A stretch of DNA of 64,000 bases, taken from the NCBI GenBank assembly GCA_902775555.1, contig CACYMQ010000013.1:19629-83628 (forward strand). Reading direction: 5' to 3'. The position numbers and the translations under genes were made by a program. Origin of the DNA: an uncultured Lachnospiraceae bacterium (GTDB lineage Bacteria; Bacillota; Clostridia; Lachnospirales; Lachnospiraceae). Below are positions 1 to 7,371 of the stretch, in pieces (the stretch's first letter is position 1; each line of letters opens with the position of its first letter). The notes under the pieces are model-generated. The model ran no database searches. It was given only the letters and a program-made list of their open reading frames with translations, and was not told the origin of the DNA.

Positions 1-65
1 AGAGAAAGAAAGTATTTATACTTTTTCGTGATACTCATGAACGCAGGAAGTAATGAGGGGGACAA

Positions 66-614
66 ATGAGTCGCAGACTAACTTCGGAAGAGCGGAAAGT
101 AATCCTGGATCATCCGGAACTTGTAATGTTCAATCCTTATAGCGCGATAAAGACGCATCATATTTCGATCGGCAGAGCGCTTATCCTGCCTTTCGTTGTG
201 AGTATGCTCATAATCCTGTGTTGGCTATTATTTCCGGCGTTCATAAATGATCATACAACTCTTTTTGCGGTCTGTTCGTGCATCGCATTGATCGTATCGT
301 GCGGTTCTCAGCCTGTATTATATAAGATACTGGATGACCGTTTCTTCAGGAAAGCTGAGGAGACATTTTATGCAGAGTGTTTGAAGAAGCTTCTGCCGGA
401 GGATGTGACTCTGGAATTAGTACATATTCAGTATGTTGTGAATGAAAAGGCAGAAGGTGGTTGGATACGGGACGGCAGAGAGGAAGGGTTCGGGTTCAGC
501 GGCTATGTGAACTGCTTCGCTATAAGACCTGAAACGGATCTGGCTGTGATTCATGGCGGGAAATTCTTTGCGTATATAAAGAGGGATTCAAAAACCGAGA
601 GGTTCTATGCTTAA
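66..614 (+). CDS. Hypothetical two-helix membrane protein
   Basis: This 182-residue protein belongs to no family I recognise. Two adjacent hydrophobic stretches at about residues 37-57 and 63-83 predict a membrane hairpin. It is followed by a soluble C-terminal half with mixed strands and helices. The ATG is preceded by a GAGGGGG ribosome site. The esterase gene starts two bases after the stop, so the two are probably co-transcribed. The C-terminal domain would be cytoplasmic if the hairpin inserts with both ends inside; that topology is inference. Confidence 0.75.
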   Translation: MSRRLTSEERKVILDHPELVMFNPYSAIKTHHISIGRALILPFVVSMLIILCWLLFPAFINDHTTLFAVCSCIALIVSCGSQPVLYKILDDRFFRKAEETFYAECLKKLLPEDVTLELVHIQYVVNEKAEGGWIRDGREEGFGFSGYVNCFAIRPETDLAVIHGGKFFAYIKRDSKTERFYA

Positions 615-616
615 TT

Positions 617-1315
617 ATGAGAAAGGAAATACATTTTCAAATGAAGATTTTCGAATATGGAAATGAACAGTCCGATCTGGTCCTGATCCAGATGGTGGAC
701 GGACATAGCATGAAGACGATCGATGCAGAATTGGATCTGATCCGGCAGCTTTCCGGGCAGGATGATTTCCGGCTGATCGCCTGCCGGGTGGAAGACTGGA
801 ACCGGGATCTGTCTCCCCGGGAGGCACCGCCGGTATTTGGAAAAGAAGGCTTCGGCGGAAATGCAGAGGACACTCTTAAAGAACTGCAGGAAAATGTTCT
901 GATGCCGATCATGGCTTCGGATACACGGAAAAAGATGATCCTCGGGGGATATTCTCTGGCCGGTCTTTTCACTCTCTGGGCGGCTTACAGGGTAAATTGT
1001 TTCAATGGTGTGGCATCGGCATCGCCCTCGGTATGGTTTCCGGGATTCGTGGAGATGGCAGAAAAGGAGGAAATCCTGACGAAGAAGGTGTATCTTAGCC
1101 TGGGGGACAAAGAAGAAAAGACGAAGAATCCGGTTATGGCCACAGTGGGAGATTCCATCCGCAGGATTCATCAAATATACGAAGAGACGGATGGGATGGA
1201 AACAACCTTGGAATGGAACGAAGGAAATCATTTTCGTGAACCGGAGCTTCGAACGGCAAAGGGGTTTGCGTGGGTGATGAAGCTGTTGGCGAATTGCGAA
1301 GGTAAGGAAGAATAA
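617..1315 (+). CDS. Alpha/beta-hydrolase, putative esterase
   Basis: A 232-residue serine hydrolase of the alpha/beta fold, resembling enterochelin-esterase/IroE-like proteins. The nucleophile elbow GYSLAG places the catalytic Ser at about residue 113. A plausible Asp lies in SLGD (about 164) and a plausible His in GNHF (about 205), the usual order for the triad. No signal peptide is seen, so it should be cytoplasmic. The substrate is unknown; nothing nearby suggests siderophore use. A second possible start is the ATG at 641, which has a GAAAGGAAA sequence about 11 bases upstream. Its 3' end contains a 23-base stretch repeated at the start of the next gene. Confidence 0.8.
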   Translation: MRKEIHFQMKIFEYGNEQSDLVLIQMVDGHSMKTIDAELDLIRQLSGQDDFRLIACRVEDWNRDLSPREAPPVFGKEGFGGNAEDTLKELQENVLMPIMASDTRKKMILGGYSLAGLFTLWAAYRVNCFNGVASASPSVWFPGFVEMAEKEEILTKKVYLSLGDKEEKTKNPVMATVGDSIRRIHQIYEETDGMETTLEWNEGNHFREPELRTAKGFAWVMKLLANCEGKEE

Positions 1316-1361
1316 GGCGATTGGATAGAAAGTGAGGAGAAGCTGTTGGCGAATTACGAAG
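1279..1361 (+). repeat. Two-copy 23-bp direct repeat joining two genes
   Basis: Bases 1279-1301 and 1339-1361 are identical except for one base (GAATTGCGAA versus GAATTACGAA) and lie exactly 60 bases apart. The first copy encodes the esterase C-terminus (LLANCE). The second copy supplies the TTG start and first residues (LANYE) of the Nudix gene, in the same reading frame. Confidence 0.85.
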
Positions 1362-1960
1362 ATGATAAAGAGTTGGAGTGGGAAGAGATCGAGACGGAAC
1401 ACATAATCCGGGACGAATGGATCGACTTTCGAAAGTCCTCTTACAGATATCCGGACGGGAGGGTGTTCTCTCCCTTTTATACGTACAGCCGCCGGGATTA
1501 TACGGTCATCGTAGCATCCGATGAAGAGGGGGACTATATCTGCGTTCGCCAGTTCAGACAGGGAATAAAAGAAGTTACAACAGAGTTCCCGGCCGGAGGG
1601 ATTGAAAGAACGGATGGGAAAGAATATGGCAGCAGGGATGCTGCGGAAGCTGCACTTGAATGCGCCAAGAGGGAATTGCTGGAAGAGACCGGATATGTAT
1701 CTTCGGATTGGAAGCATTTGATCACGATCCCGGCAAATGCTACGATCGCTGACAACTATGCTTATATTTTCATGGCAGGAAAATGTCGGAAGACCGGAGA
1801 ACAGCACCTGGACGAAACGGAATGTCTGCAAGTGGTAAAACATACAGCAGAAGAAATCGAGGACTTGATCCGCCACGGAAAATTTGAGCAGTCCGTCCAT
1901 GTGTTGGCGTGGCTTATGGCGAAAGAAATGATCTGCCGAAAGCGGAAGATACTATTGTGA
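1346..1960 (+). CDS. Nudix hydrolase, ADP-ribose pyrophosphatase-like
   Basis: This 204-residue protein has a Nudix box. PAGG at about residue 73 is followed after an insertion by ECAKRELLEETGY, which gives the metal-binding RELxEE core. The PAGG-x-REL-EETGY arrangement is typical of ADP-ribose/nucleoside-diphosphate-sugar pyrophosphatases, which split the diphosphate and release a mononucleotide. The start is a TTG with GAGGAG at 1334-1339, six bases away; no in-frame ATG exists near the N-terminus. It lies 30 bases after the esterase and probably shares its transcript. The substrate is inferred from the family only. Confidence 0.85.
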   Translation: MANYEDDKELEWEEIETEHIIRDEWIDFRKSSYRYPDGRVFSPFYTYSRRDYTVIVASDEEGDYICVRQFRQGIKEVTTEFPAGGIERTDGKEYGSRDAAEAALECAKRELLEETGYVSSDWKHLITIPANATIADNYAYIFMAGKCRKTGEQHLDETECLQVVKHTAEEIEDLIRHGKFEQSVHVLAWLMAKEMICRKRKILL

Positions 1961-2059
1961 TCTGAAGACGGAAAGCTTTTCGGTCAGGTTCGGGGCATGA
2001 GGATCGGCCGGAAAAGGATTCGAAGGCGAATGATAGGGAATGCGAATAGTGGGCTGTCA

Positions 2060-2068
2060 TGTTATAAT
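2060..2068 (+). promoter_or_regulatory. Extended -10 promoter for the glutaredoxin-like gene
   Basis: TGTTATAAT is a perfect -10 hexamer with the extended TG motif, 55 bases before the next ATG. No convincing -35 hexamer stands 16-18 bases upstream, as is common for extended -10 promoters. Confidence 0.55.
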
Positions 2069-2122
2069 ATTTATGTTATCGTATCAATAAGAGGATAGAA
2101 TCAAAGCAAAGGAGAGTCATAT

Positions 2123-2434
2123 ATGATAAAAATCTATGGAATGCCAACCTGCCCCTATTGCGATTTTGTGCACGAACAGATTGTCGGTCGTGAGGATGAG
2201 TTTGAGTACATTAATATCGGAGAGAATATTCGAAAGATGAAAGCTTTTATGCGTCTTCGGGATACAAATGCGGCCTTTGACCATAGCAAGGAAATCGGGG
2301 ATGTTGGTATCCCGGCTTTTGTTTTTGAGGATGGGAGGGTGTCTTTGAATCCGGCAGATGCAGGTTTGATCGAATATGGTTCTGCGGCGGCATGTTCTGT
2401 TGAAGATCATAAAAACGGAAAAAACGGATGCTGA
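2123..2434 (+). CDS. Glutaredoxin-like thiol-disulfide protein
   Basis: A 103-residue thioredoxin-fold protein with a CPYC redox motif at residues 10-13 and a GIPAF segment at about 62-66 that supplies the cis-proline loop. CPYC is the classical dithiol glutaredoxin motif, so it probably reduces disulfides or mixed disulfides in the cytoplasm. The C-terminus has an extra tail ending in Cys (residues 93-103, with Cys at 103). The gene has its own promoter-like element and ribosome site AAAGGAGAG, and is followed by a strong terminator, so it is likely monocistronic. Confidence 0.88.
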   Translation: MIKIYGMPTCPYCDFVHEQIVGREDEFEYINIGENIRKMKAFMRLRDTNAAFDHSKEIGDVGIPAFVFEDGRVSLNPADAGLIEYGSAAACSVEDHKNGKNGC

Positions 2435-2487
2435 CAGGGGTGAAAGATTAAAAGAATTCATTTACATTTTCATTTTTAATTCAATAA

Positions 2488-2522
2488 CCGGGTGGCTGTT
2501 TTTCAGCTGCCCGGGTTTTTTT
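2488..2522 (+). terminator. Rho-independent terminator
   Basis: An 11-bp stem (2488-2498 with 2504-2514, two G-T pairs) and a five-T loop are followed by one G and seven Ts. It ends the glutaredoxin transcript. Confidence 0.85.
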
Positions 2523-2676
2523 GTTTTGAATCTTTTTTCGTTTCCGAAGTCATTCGGAAATGAGATGTGAATGATGTGTATGAAAATGATCGGTGACAGT
2601 AGTGTGATAAATGGGGTGATATACTCGGCATGGAAAAACAAAAATAACAGTTTCGTCGGTAAAGGAGGATGAGCAT

Positions 2677-4185
2677 ATGAAGAAGAATACAGGATTTGGA
2701 AAGATCAGGAATCGCGTAGCAGTCATGAGTGGTATCATGCTCATGTCGCTGGCAGCACCATTTGCTTCATCCATGACATGCTTTGCAGAAGGGACTGATA
2801 AAAATACAATGGGTGGATGGAATACCAAGACAACCGCTACTGTAGTAGACGGCTCAAGCGGTCTTGTGAAAGACATCATCAAAGGAAAGGATTCGGTCGG
2901 AAATCTGATCAAGGCTGCCGAGATAGCGGTCACCGGACTGTCGGAGTCCTTCCCGGTGATCAAGGTCATCGCATCTCCGTTTATGCAGATGGCAAATGCG
3001 CTTTATAAGAGCGAGCATCCCGAGGCAACTCTGGATTCCATTTCCGCAAAAATGACTGAGCTAAACGCACAGATTGATAAGTCCAAGAAGGATATGATCG
3101 AAGCGATGAATTCGGCAAATGATATTTCCGATTTTCTGAAGGTTTACAATGATTTTGACGCGTCCTACCGTGAAATGAGCAAGCAGGTCAGCCAGATCGC
3201 CGGGTTTAAGACCACCAGTCGTGAGGATAAGGATGAGCAGATCACGGATCTGATCGGATATCGTAAAAGCTGGGTGAACAATGAAAGTGTTGTATATAAT
3301 TATTTCACACTCGGTGAATATCTGGCCGGACACAGAAAGCTTTCCTCCGGTAACAGAACGATCTATGAAACCATGCTGAATCATTTCGGTAAGTATACGG
3401 CATTCGAAAAGGAAGCCATGGAGAAAACAGAGCCGTTTATCGCTGATGCAGTATCTCTTTATATCGAAAGCTCAACGAAAATGTTTTACTGCCTGCTGGC
3501 GGAGAGAAGCGTTCTTCTGCGGCAGGGAACGGAAAAGGCAAAATCCGATGCTGAGTACTGTGAGGATAAAATCGCCGATATCCTTCAGCAGATCATTGAT
3601 GTACATGCTGCTGTAAAGGAGTACGAGAGTAACCTGAAGCCCTTTACCTTCTATGACAGATCAGGGAATGGCCTTGTAAAGGTTGGACTCAGTGATAAGG
3701 TTGGAATCGCAAGATTCAGTGAGAAGAAGGAACTCAGCGGGCTCAGTGGAAAGCTCCTCACCAAGAAGCAGATGGAATACCTCATCAATTATGTTAAGAC
3801 CAACTATCCGGGCAGGAATATGGAATGGTTCCTTCGGAAGATTGGATTCCTGAATAATGACGCACATATAATCTATATGGAAAACCAGATGGCTGATTTG
3901 AAGAAGAAGGTTTCGGGTGCGGATCTGCAGGTAATGAAGAAAGTGTTCTGGACGTTTGGTGAAAACTTCTCGCCGGATGAAGCGTATCTGCTCACGGACG
4001 CGGGTTATATGGATCCGTTAAGCACACAGTTCGGTTTTGTACGCCGTTACTATTATTACGGAGTGAAACTGGATGACAGCCGGTTTGCGGAGAAGGCAAA
4101 TAAGTATCTCCTTGTTTCCAGCAGCTTTACTACTGAGAAAAAAAATGAAGCAGAAGCTGGTATGATCTATCTGATGAAAAAGTGA
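2677..4185 (+). CDS. Secreted helical protein of unknown function
   Basis: This 502-residue protein starts with a clear Sec signal peptide: a basic N-terminus, a hydrophobic core at about 15-32, and a cut probably after CFA near residue 37. I do not recognise the family. A mildly hydrophobic segment at about 70-110 is followed by long predicted helices with coiled-coil character (about 112-180 and 280-310) and a mixed tail. Long helices around one apolar hairpin resemble the general layout of helical pore-forming proteins, but no diagnostic motif is present. The start has AAAGGAGGA about eight bases upstream. It stands alone between a terminator and palindromic repeat copy A, which begins right after its stop codon. 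Confidence 0.8.
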   Translation: MKKNTGFGKIRNRVAVMSGIMLMSLAAPFASSMTCFAEGTDKNTMGGWNTKTTATVVDGSSGLVKDIIKGKDSVGNLIKAAEIAVTGLSESFPVIKVIASPFMQMANALYKSEHPEATLDSISAKMTELNAQIDKSKKDMIEAMNSANDISDFLKVYNDFDASYREMSKQVSQIAGFKTTSREDKDEQITDLIGYRKSWVNNESVVYNYFTLGEYLAGHRKLSSGNRTIYETMLNHFGKYTAFEKEAMEKTEPFIADAVSLYIESSTKMFYCLLAERSVLLRQGTEKAKSDAEYCEDKIADILQQIIDVHAAVKEYESNLKPFTFYDRSGNGLVKVGLSDKVGIARFSEKKELSGLSGKLLTKKQMEYLINYVKTNYPGRNMEWFLRKIGFLNNDAHIIYMENQMADLKKKVSGADLQVMKKVFWTFGENFSPDEAYLLTDAGYMDPLSTQFGFVRRYYYYGVKLDDSRFAEKANKYLLVSSSFTTEKKNEAEAGMIYLMKK

Positions 4186-4310
4186 AACGAATGGGGACGG
4201 TCCTGGGACGATTGGGGACGGTTCTGGGACGCCCAGAACCGTCCCCAATCGTCCCAGGACCGTCCCCAATCGTTACATATGGATTGAGCGGGTGGTCTGT
4301 GGTAGAATAA
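4186..4310 (+). repeat. Palindromic repeat copy A with promoter-like flank
   Basis: Bases 4186-4275 form a long hyphenated palindrome centred at 4230 (GTTCTGGG, ACG, CCCAGAAC). Each arm carries two tandem units of the GGGACGATTGGGGACGG type. It begins one base after the preceding stop codon. The right flank (4276-4310) is nearly the same as that of copy C and ends in TGGTAGAAT (4301-4308), an extended -10 element that could drive the dehydrogenase gene starting at 4342. The same core occurs at copies B, C, D and E. Confidence 0.9.
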
Positions 4311-4341
4311 TGCAATAACCCCGAAATCAAGGAGGAAAGCA

Positions 4342-5292
4342 ATGAAGATCTTTGCATTTGCATTACGTGAGTATGATGAAAAGGATATCTACATTTCTGC
4401 CTGTGAGGAGGCGGGCGTAGAGTATGGTTATACCTCTGAATATCCATCGTTGGAAAATGCGGCGCTGGCGGAGGGCTACGACGGGATCTCCATTATCACA
4501 AACCCCATAGGACCGGAACTGGCGCAGAAATTCTATGATCTCGGGGTTCGGCATATTTCCTCGCGTACCATCGGGATGGATCATATCGATATGGACTATT
4601 GCAGGAAGATCGGTATGAAGGTGTCCAATATCAGTTATACACCGGATACAGTGGCAGATTTTACGGTCATGTTGATCCTGATGGCGATTCGAAAGATGCC
4701 CCTGCTTATGAAGAAAGCGGAGCTGCAGGATTTTTCACTTGAGGGGAAGATCGGACGTGAGATACGGACCTGTACCGTCGGGATCATAGGTACGGGACGG
4801 ATCGGAAAGACCGTGATCCGTGATCTGTCCGGCTTCGGGTGCAGGATCCTCTGCTACGATGTAAATCCGGAACCGAATGCGGTGGCTCCGGGTACATATG
4901 TATCCCTGGACACGTTGCTCCGGAAATCGGATATCATTTCTCTGCATGCACCGGGGATCCCGGAAACCTTCCATATGATCGGTGCCGAGGAAATCGGCAG
5001 GATGAAACCGGGTGTGATCCTTGTGAACTGTGCCAGGGGGTCTCTTGTCGATACGGACGTCATGATCGATGCCCTGATCAGTGGACAGATTGGATATGCC
5101 GCACTGGACACAATAGAGCATGAGGAGAATCTTTACTACAGGAATCTTTGCGGGGTTCCGCTGGATCGGTCACAGCGCGCTAAGCTGCTCAGCCTTCCCA
5201 ATGTACTGCTTTCGTCGCATATGGCATTTTACACGGAGCAGGCAGTAGGTGATATGGTTCGTAATTCCGTTTTGTCGTTACTTTCTGTTTGA
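4342..5292 (+). CDS. D-isomer-specific 2-hydroxyacid dehydrogenase
   Basis: A 316-residue NAD-dependent oxidoreductase of the D-lactate dehydrogenase/VanH type, reducing a 2-keto acid to a D-2-hydroxy acid. The Rossmann motif GIIGTGRIGK (about 148-157) is followed by a conserved Asp in YDVNP. The catalytic Arg lies in NCARGSLVD (about 229-237), Glu in the IEHEEN region (about 259), and His in SSHMAFYTEQ (about 293). No D-Ala-D-Lac ligase is near, so D-lactate or another hydroxy acid for metabolism is more likely than vancomycin resistance. It lies between repeats A and B and has an AAGGAGG ribosome site. Confidence 0.88.
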   Translation: MKIFAFALREYDEKDIYISACEEAGVEYGYTSEYPSLENAALAEGYDGISIITNPIGPELAQKFYDLGVRHISSRTIGMDHIDMDYCRKIGMKVSNISYTPDTVADFTVMLILMAIRKMPLLMKKAELQDFSLEGKIGREIRTCTVGIIGTGRIGKTVIRDLSGFGCRILCYDVNPEPNAVAPGTYVSLDTLLRKSDIISLHAPGIPETFHMIGAEEIGRMKPGVILVNCARGSLVDTDVMIDALISGQIGYAALDTIEHEENLYYRNLCGVPLDRSQRAKLLSLPNVLLSSHMAFYTEQAVGDMVRNSVLSLLSV

Positions 5293-5372
5293 GACGATGG
5301 TGGGACGATTGGGGACGGAGGTGGGACGATTGGGGACGGTTCTGGGACGCCCAGAACCGTCCCCAATCGTTA
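5293..5372 (+). repeat. Palindromic repeat copy B
   Basis: The repeat starts at the base after the dehydrogenase stop codon. Its left side holds two full tandem units plus a partial third (GACGATGGT), while its right side holds one unit. The core palindrome is the same as in copy A. Confidence 0.9.
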
Positions 5373-5381
5373 CGTTACGTA

Positions 5382-5410
5382 TTGATAGTACAGGAACATG
5401 GGTGTACAAT
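5382..5410 (+). promoter_or_regulatory. Sigma-A type promoter for the acyltransferase gene
   Basis: TTGATA (5382-5387), a 17-base spacer and TACAAT (5405-5410) lie just after repeat B and 48 bases before the next ATG. Confidence 0.65.
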
Positions 5411-5457
5411 TTTTTTATTAACAAAAGAGTTTTGAAAGAAGGGAGATTGGATAAAAG

Positions 5458-6690
5458 ATGGCAGAGTATTATGAGCCGATGTTATATATGAGTACACCCG
5501 ATAACCCGAATACCATGGGAACATCAGTGACATTGAAGGAAGCTGTGGACGGAGACATCCTCCGGTCAGTTGTTGAGGAGCTCCGGGAACGCTTCCCATA
5601 TTTTTACGTAAAAGCAGAAGCAATAGAAAATGATCTGGTGCCGGTACCGAATCCGCTTCCTGTCACGGTACGAAATACCTGGAACCCGATCCGACTTCAA
5701 TCCGAAGAAGCGAACTATCACCTGATGGCGTTTAAGTACGAGGGAAACCGGCTTGCGTTGGAAATGTCACACTCTTTGTCGGATGGAGCAGGTTTCCTTC
5801 CCTATATTAAAAGTGTGCTCTATCTTTATCTCAGTCGTAAAACCGGTCAAACCTTTGATCCGACAGGCTTCCGTCTGCCGGGAAGTCCGATTCCGAAAAC
5901 GGAAACCGGTGACCCATTTTCAGAACTGAATATAGACGGCGCTGAGCCGCCGATCTATCAGAAAAAACCGGTTGAGGACTTCTATCGGATGAGTGAAGGG
6001 AAAGAGAAGGGGTACCTTTGTTTCGGACTGAAGCTCCCGGAGGATCAGGTGATGAAGTACTGTAAGGGCAACGACGGAAGCCCGAATGTACTTATTGCGG
6101 TACTTCTGACAAGAGCGATCAGGCGTGTAGACCCCGAAAATTCCAAGACAGTCAGTGCCTGCATCGCCATTGACCATAAGGCTATACTCGGAAACCATGA
6201 TAATTATCATATGTTTGCAAATGTGGCTGTATTGGATTTCCCCGTGTCCAGAGATCTGAATGACATTATGAAATCCTGTACCATGGCGCGGGGGCAGCTT
6301 ATACTGCAAACACAGCCGGAGAACTCGCTTTGGGTCATAAAACAAAGAAAAATAACCTATACAAAGCTGGCGCCTCTTCCGCTGGAGATGAAGACCGGTA
6401 CGATCGCAAAATCGGCGGGAATCCCAAGATGGAGTTTGGCAGTATCTTACGCAAACAGCAGAAGCTTCGGCCCCTTAGATCCCTATATTGAGGAGCTGTA
6501 TTTCATGGCCGCACCCGGAGTGATCGATATGGCGGTGGAGGTCACCTGTATCAATCATAATTTCTTCTTATCGATAGCGCAAAATTTCACTTCGGAACAA
6601 TACTTCAATGCTTTTTTGGAAGAATTATCACTGGCCGGAATATCCTATGAAGTTAAATACAAAGATAATACAGAATTGTGTGGACTGTAG
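5458..6690 (+). CDS. Condensation-like/CoA-dependent acyltransferase
   Basis: This 410-residue protein belongs to the chloramphenicol-acetyltransferase/condensation superfamily. The active-site stretch EMSHSLSDGAG at about residue 102 matches HHxxxDG, with the catalytic second His kept and the first His replaced by Ser. The length and a possible DFG-like structural stretch further on fit a stand-alone acyl carrier or alcohol acetyltransferase-like enzyme. No carrier protein is nearby, so acyl-CoA is the likelier donor. The acceptor is unknown. It is monocistronic, with its own promoter upstream and repeat C downstream. No signal peptide or membrane segment is seen. Confidence 0.75.
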   Translation: MAEYYEPMLYMSTPDNPNTMGTSVTLKEAVDGDILRSVVEELRERFPYFYVKAEAIENDLVPVPNPLPVTVRNTWNPIRLQSEEANYHLMAFKYEGNRLALEMSHSLSDGAGFLPYIKSVLYLYLSRKTGQTFDPTGFRLPGSPIPKTETGDPFSELNIDGAEPPIYQKKPVEDFYRMSEGKEKGYLCFGLKLPEDQVMKYCKGNDGSPNVLIAVLLTRAIRRVDPENSKTVSACIAIDHKAILGNHDNYHMFANVAVLDFPVSRDLNDIMKSCTMARGQLILQTQPENSLWVIKQRKITYTKLAPLPLEMKTGTIAKSAGIPRWSLAVSYANSRSFGPLDPYIEELYFMAAPGVIDMAVEVTCINHNFFLSIAQNFTSEQYFNAFLEELSLAGISYEVKYKDNTELCGL

Positions 6691-6700
6691 ATCTAAAGTG

Positions 6701-6813
6701 TAACGATTGGGGACGGTTCTGGGACGCCCAGAACCGTCCCCAATCGTCCCACCACCGTCCCCAATCGTTCCATATGACCTATGGATTGAGTGGGTGGTCT
6801 GTGGTAGAATAAA
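6701..6813 (+). repeat. Palindromic repeat copy C with promoter-like flank
   Basis: The palindrome at 6701-6771 has one unit on the left and two on the right. The right flank repeats that of copy A apart from a 7-base insertion and single changes, ending in TGGTAGAAT (6803-6810). This element lies about 60 bases before the small cysteine-rich genes. Confidence 0.9.
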
Positions 6814-6873
6814 AAAGGAAGATGGTGTGGCAAGGCAGATACCCGCAATATGCAAAGAGGAATGGAGAAAAAA

Positions 6874-7101
6874 GTGAAATCAATTCTGATTAAAGACACA
6901 ACAAAGGAAGAACGTGAGGAGATCATCCGGTCTTCGCTTGACTGTGGCACCGGGAGCTGCGAGAATTGTTCCTCCTGCTGGCTGGGCGGAGGCAATCCAT
7001 GGGAGATCTACCAGGACTACATTGACGGAAAGCGTGAGATCCGGGAGATCAATATGGAGTATAATGAGCGGTATCTGCATGGCCGTTCGATCAAGGGGTA
7101 G
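6874..7101 (+). CDS. Small cysteine-rich protein, paralogue 1
   Basis: About 75 residues, soluble, with four cysteines clustered in CGTGSCENCSSC. It shares a layout with two other proteins in the window: a TTKEEREEI-like helix, a Cys cluster, then IYQDYIDGKREIREINMEY. The paired cysteines suggest metal or Fe-S binding, which is inference. I know similar short Clostridia proteins but no assigned function. I place the start at GTG 6874 (GGAG six bases upstream) because this matches the N-terminus of the paralogue at 15652; ATG 6850 would add eight residues without a good ribosome site. Confidence 0.7.
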   Translation: MKSILIKDTTKEEREEIIRSSLDCGTGSCENCSSCWLGGGNPWEIYQDYIDGKREIREINMEYNERYLHGRSIKG

Positions 7102-7104
7102 GAA

Positions 7105-7311
7105 ATGAAGGAAGCACCGGTAGTAACAGGCTCCTCGGAAGAAGAGAGGAGAGAATATATCAAGAACAGATATCCGTGCATTTCCGACTGCGATATGTGC
7201 GGGCTTTGTAAGGTGTTCCATGGCATGGACCCGGAACTGGCGTACAGAGATTATATCGAAGGACGGGCATCCTTTGACCAGGTATCGTTGAGATATAGAA
7301 GTAGACGATGA
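7105..7311 (+). CDS. Small cysteine-rich protein, paralogue 2
   Basis: A 68-residue protein starting three bases after the preceding gene and clearly related to it. It has an EEERREYI helix, the cysteines CISDCDMCGLC (residues about 25-35), then AYRDYIEGRASFDQV. The spacing of the Cys pairs (CxxC twice) is closer to a classical metal knuckle than in its neighbours. The two genes are translationally close (TAG at 7099-7101, ATG at 7105), so they are probably made together and may work as partners. Function unknown. Confidence 0.7.
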   Translation: MKEAPVVTGSSEEERREYIKNRYPCISDCDMCGLCKVFHGMDPELAYRDYIEGRASFDQVSLRYRSRR

Positions 7312-7371
7312 TTATCAAATGTTGTCAGAAACGAAGGGTGAAGGTCTTTTTGCAGATTGCCGGGAGTGCAT

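Noticed and set aside
611-1900. A 429-codon open frame on the minus strand across the esterase and Nudix genes
   Set aside because: It is antisense to two recognisable genes, has no family match and is rich in Cys, His and Phe as expected for a shadow frame.
4018-4447. Minus-strand ORFs across repeat A (and similar ones at 5375, 6628 and 17958)
   Set aside because: The repeated peptide (GTIGDGSGRPRTVPN-like) is only translation of the palindromic repeat.
4342-5292. VanH-type vancomycin resistance gene
   Set aside because: No D-Ala-D-Lac ligase or VanX-like gene is in the region; a general D-2-hydroxyacid dehydrogenase is safer.
4186-6771. Palindromic repeats considered as a CRISPR array
   Set aside because: Copies are kilobases apart with genes between them; there are no spacers and no cas genes.
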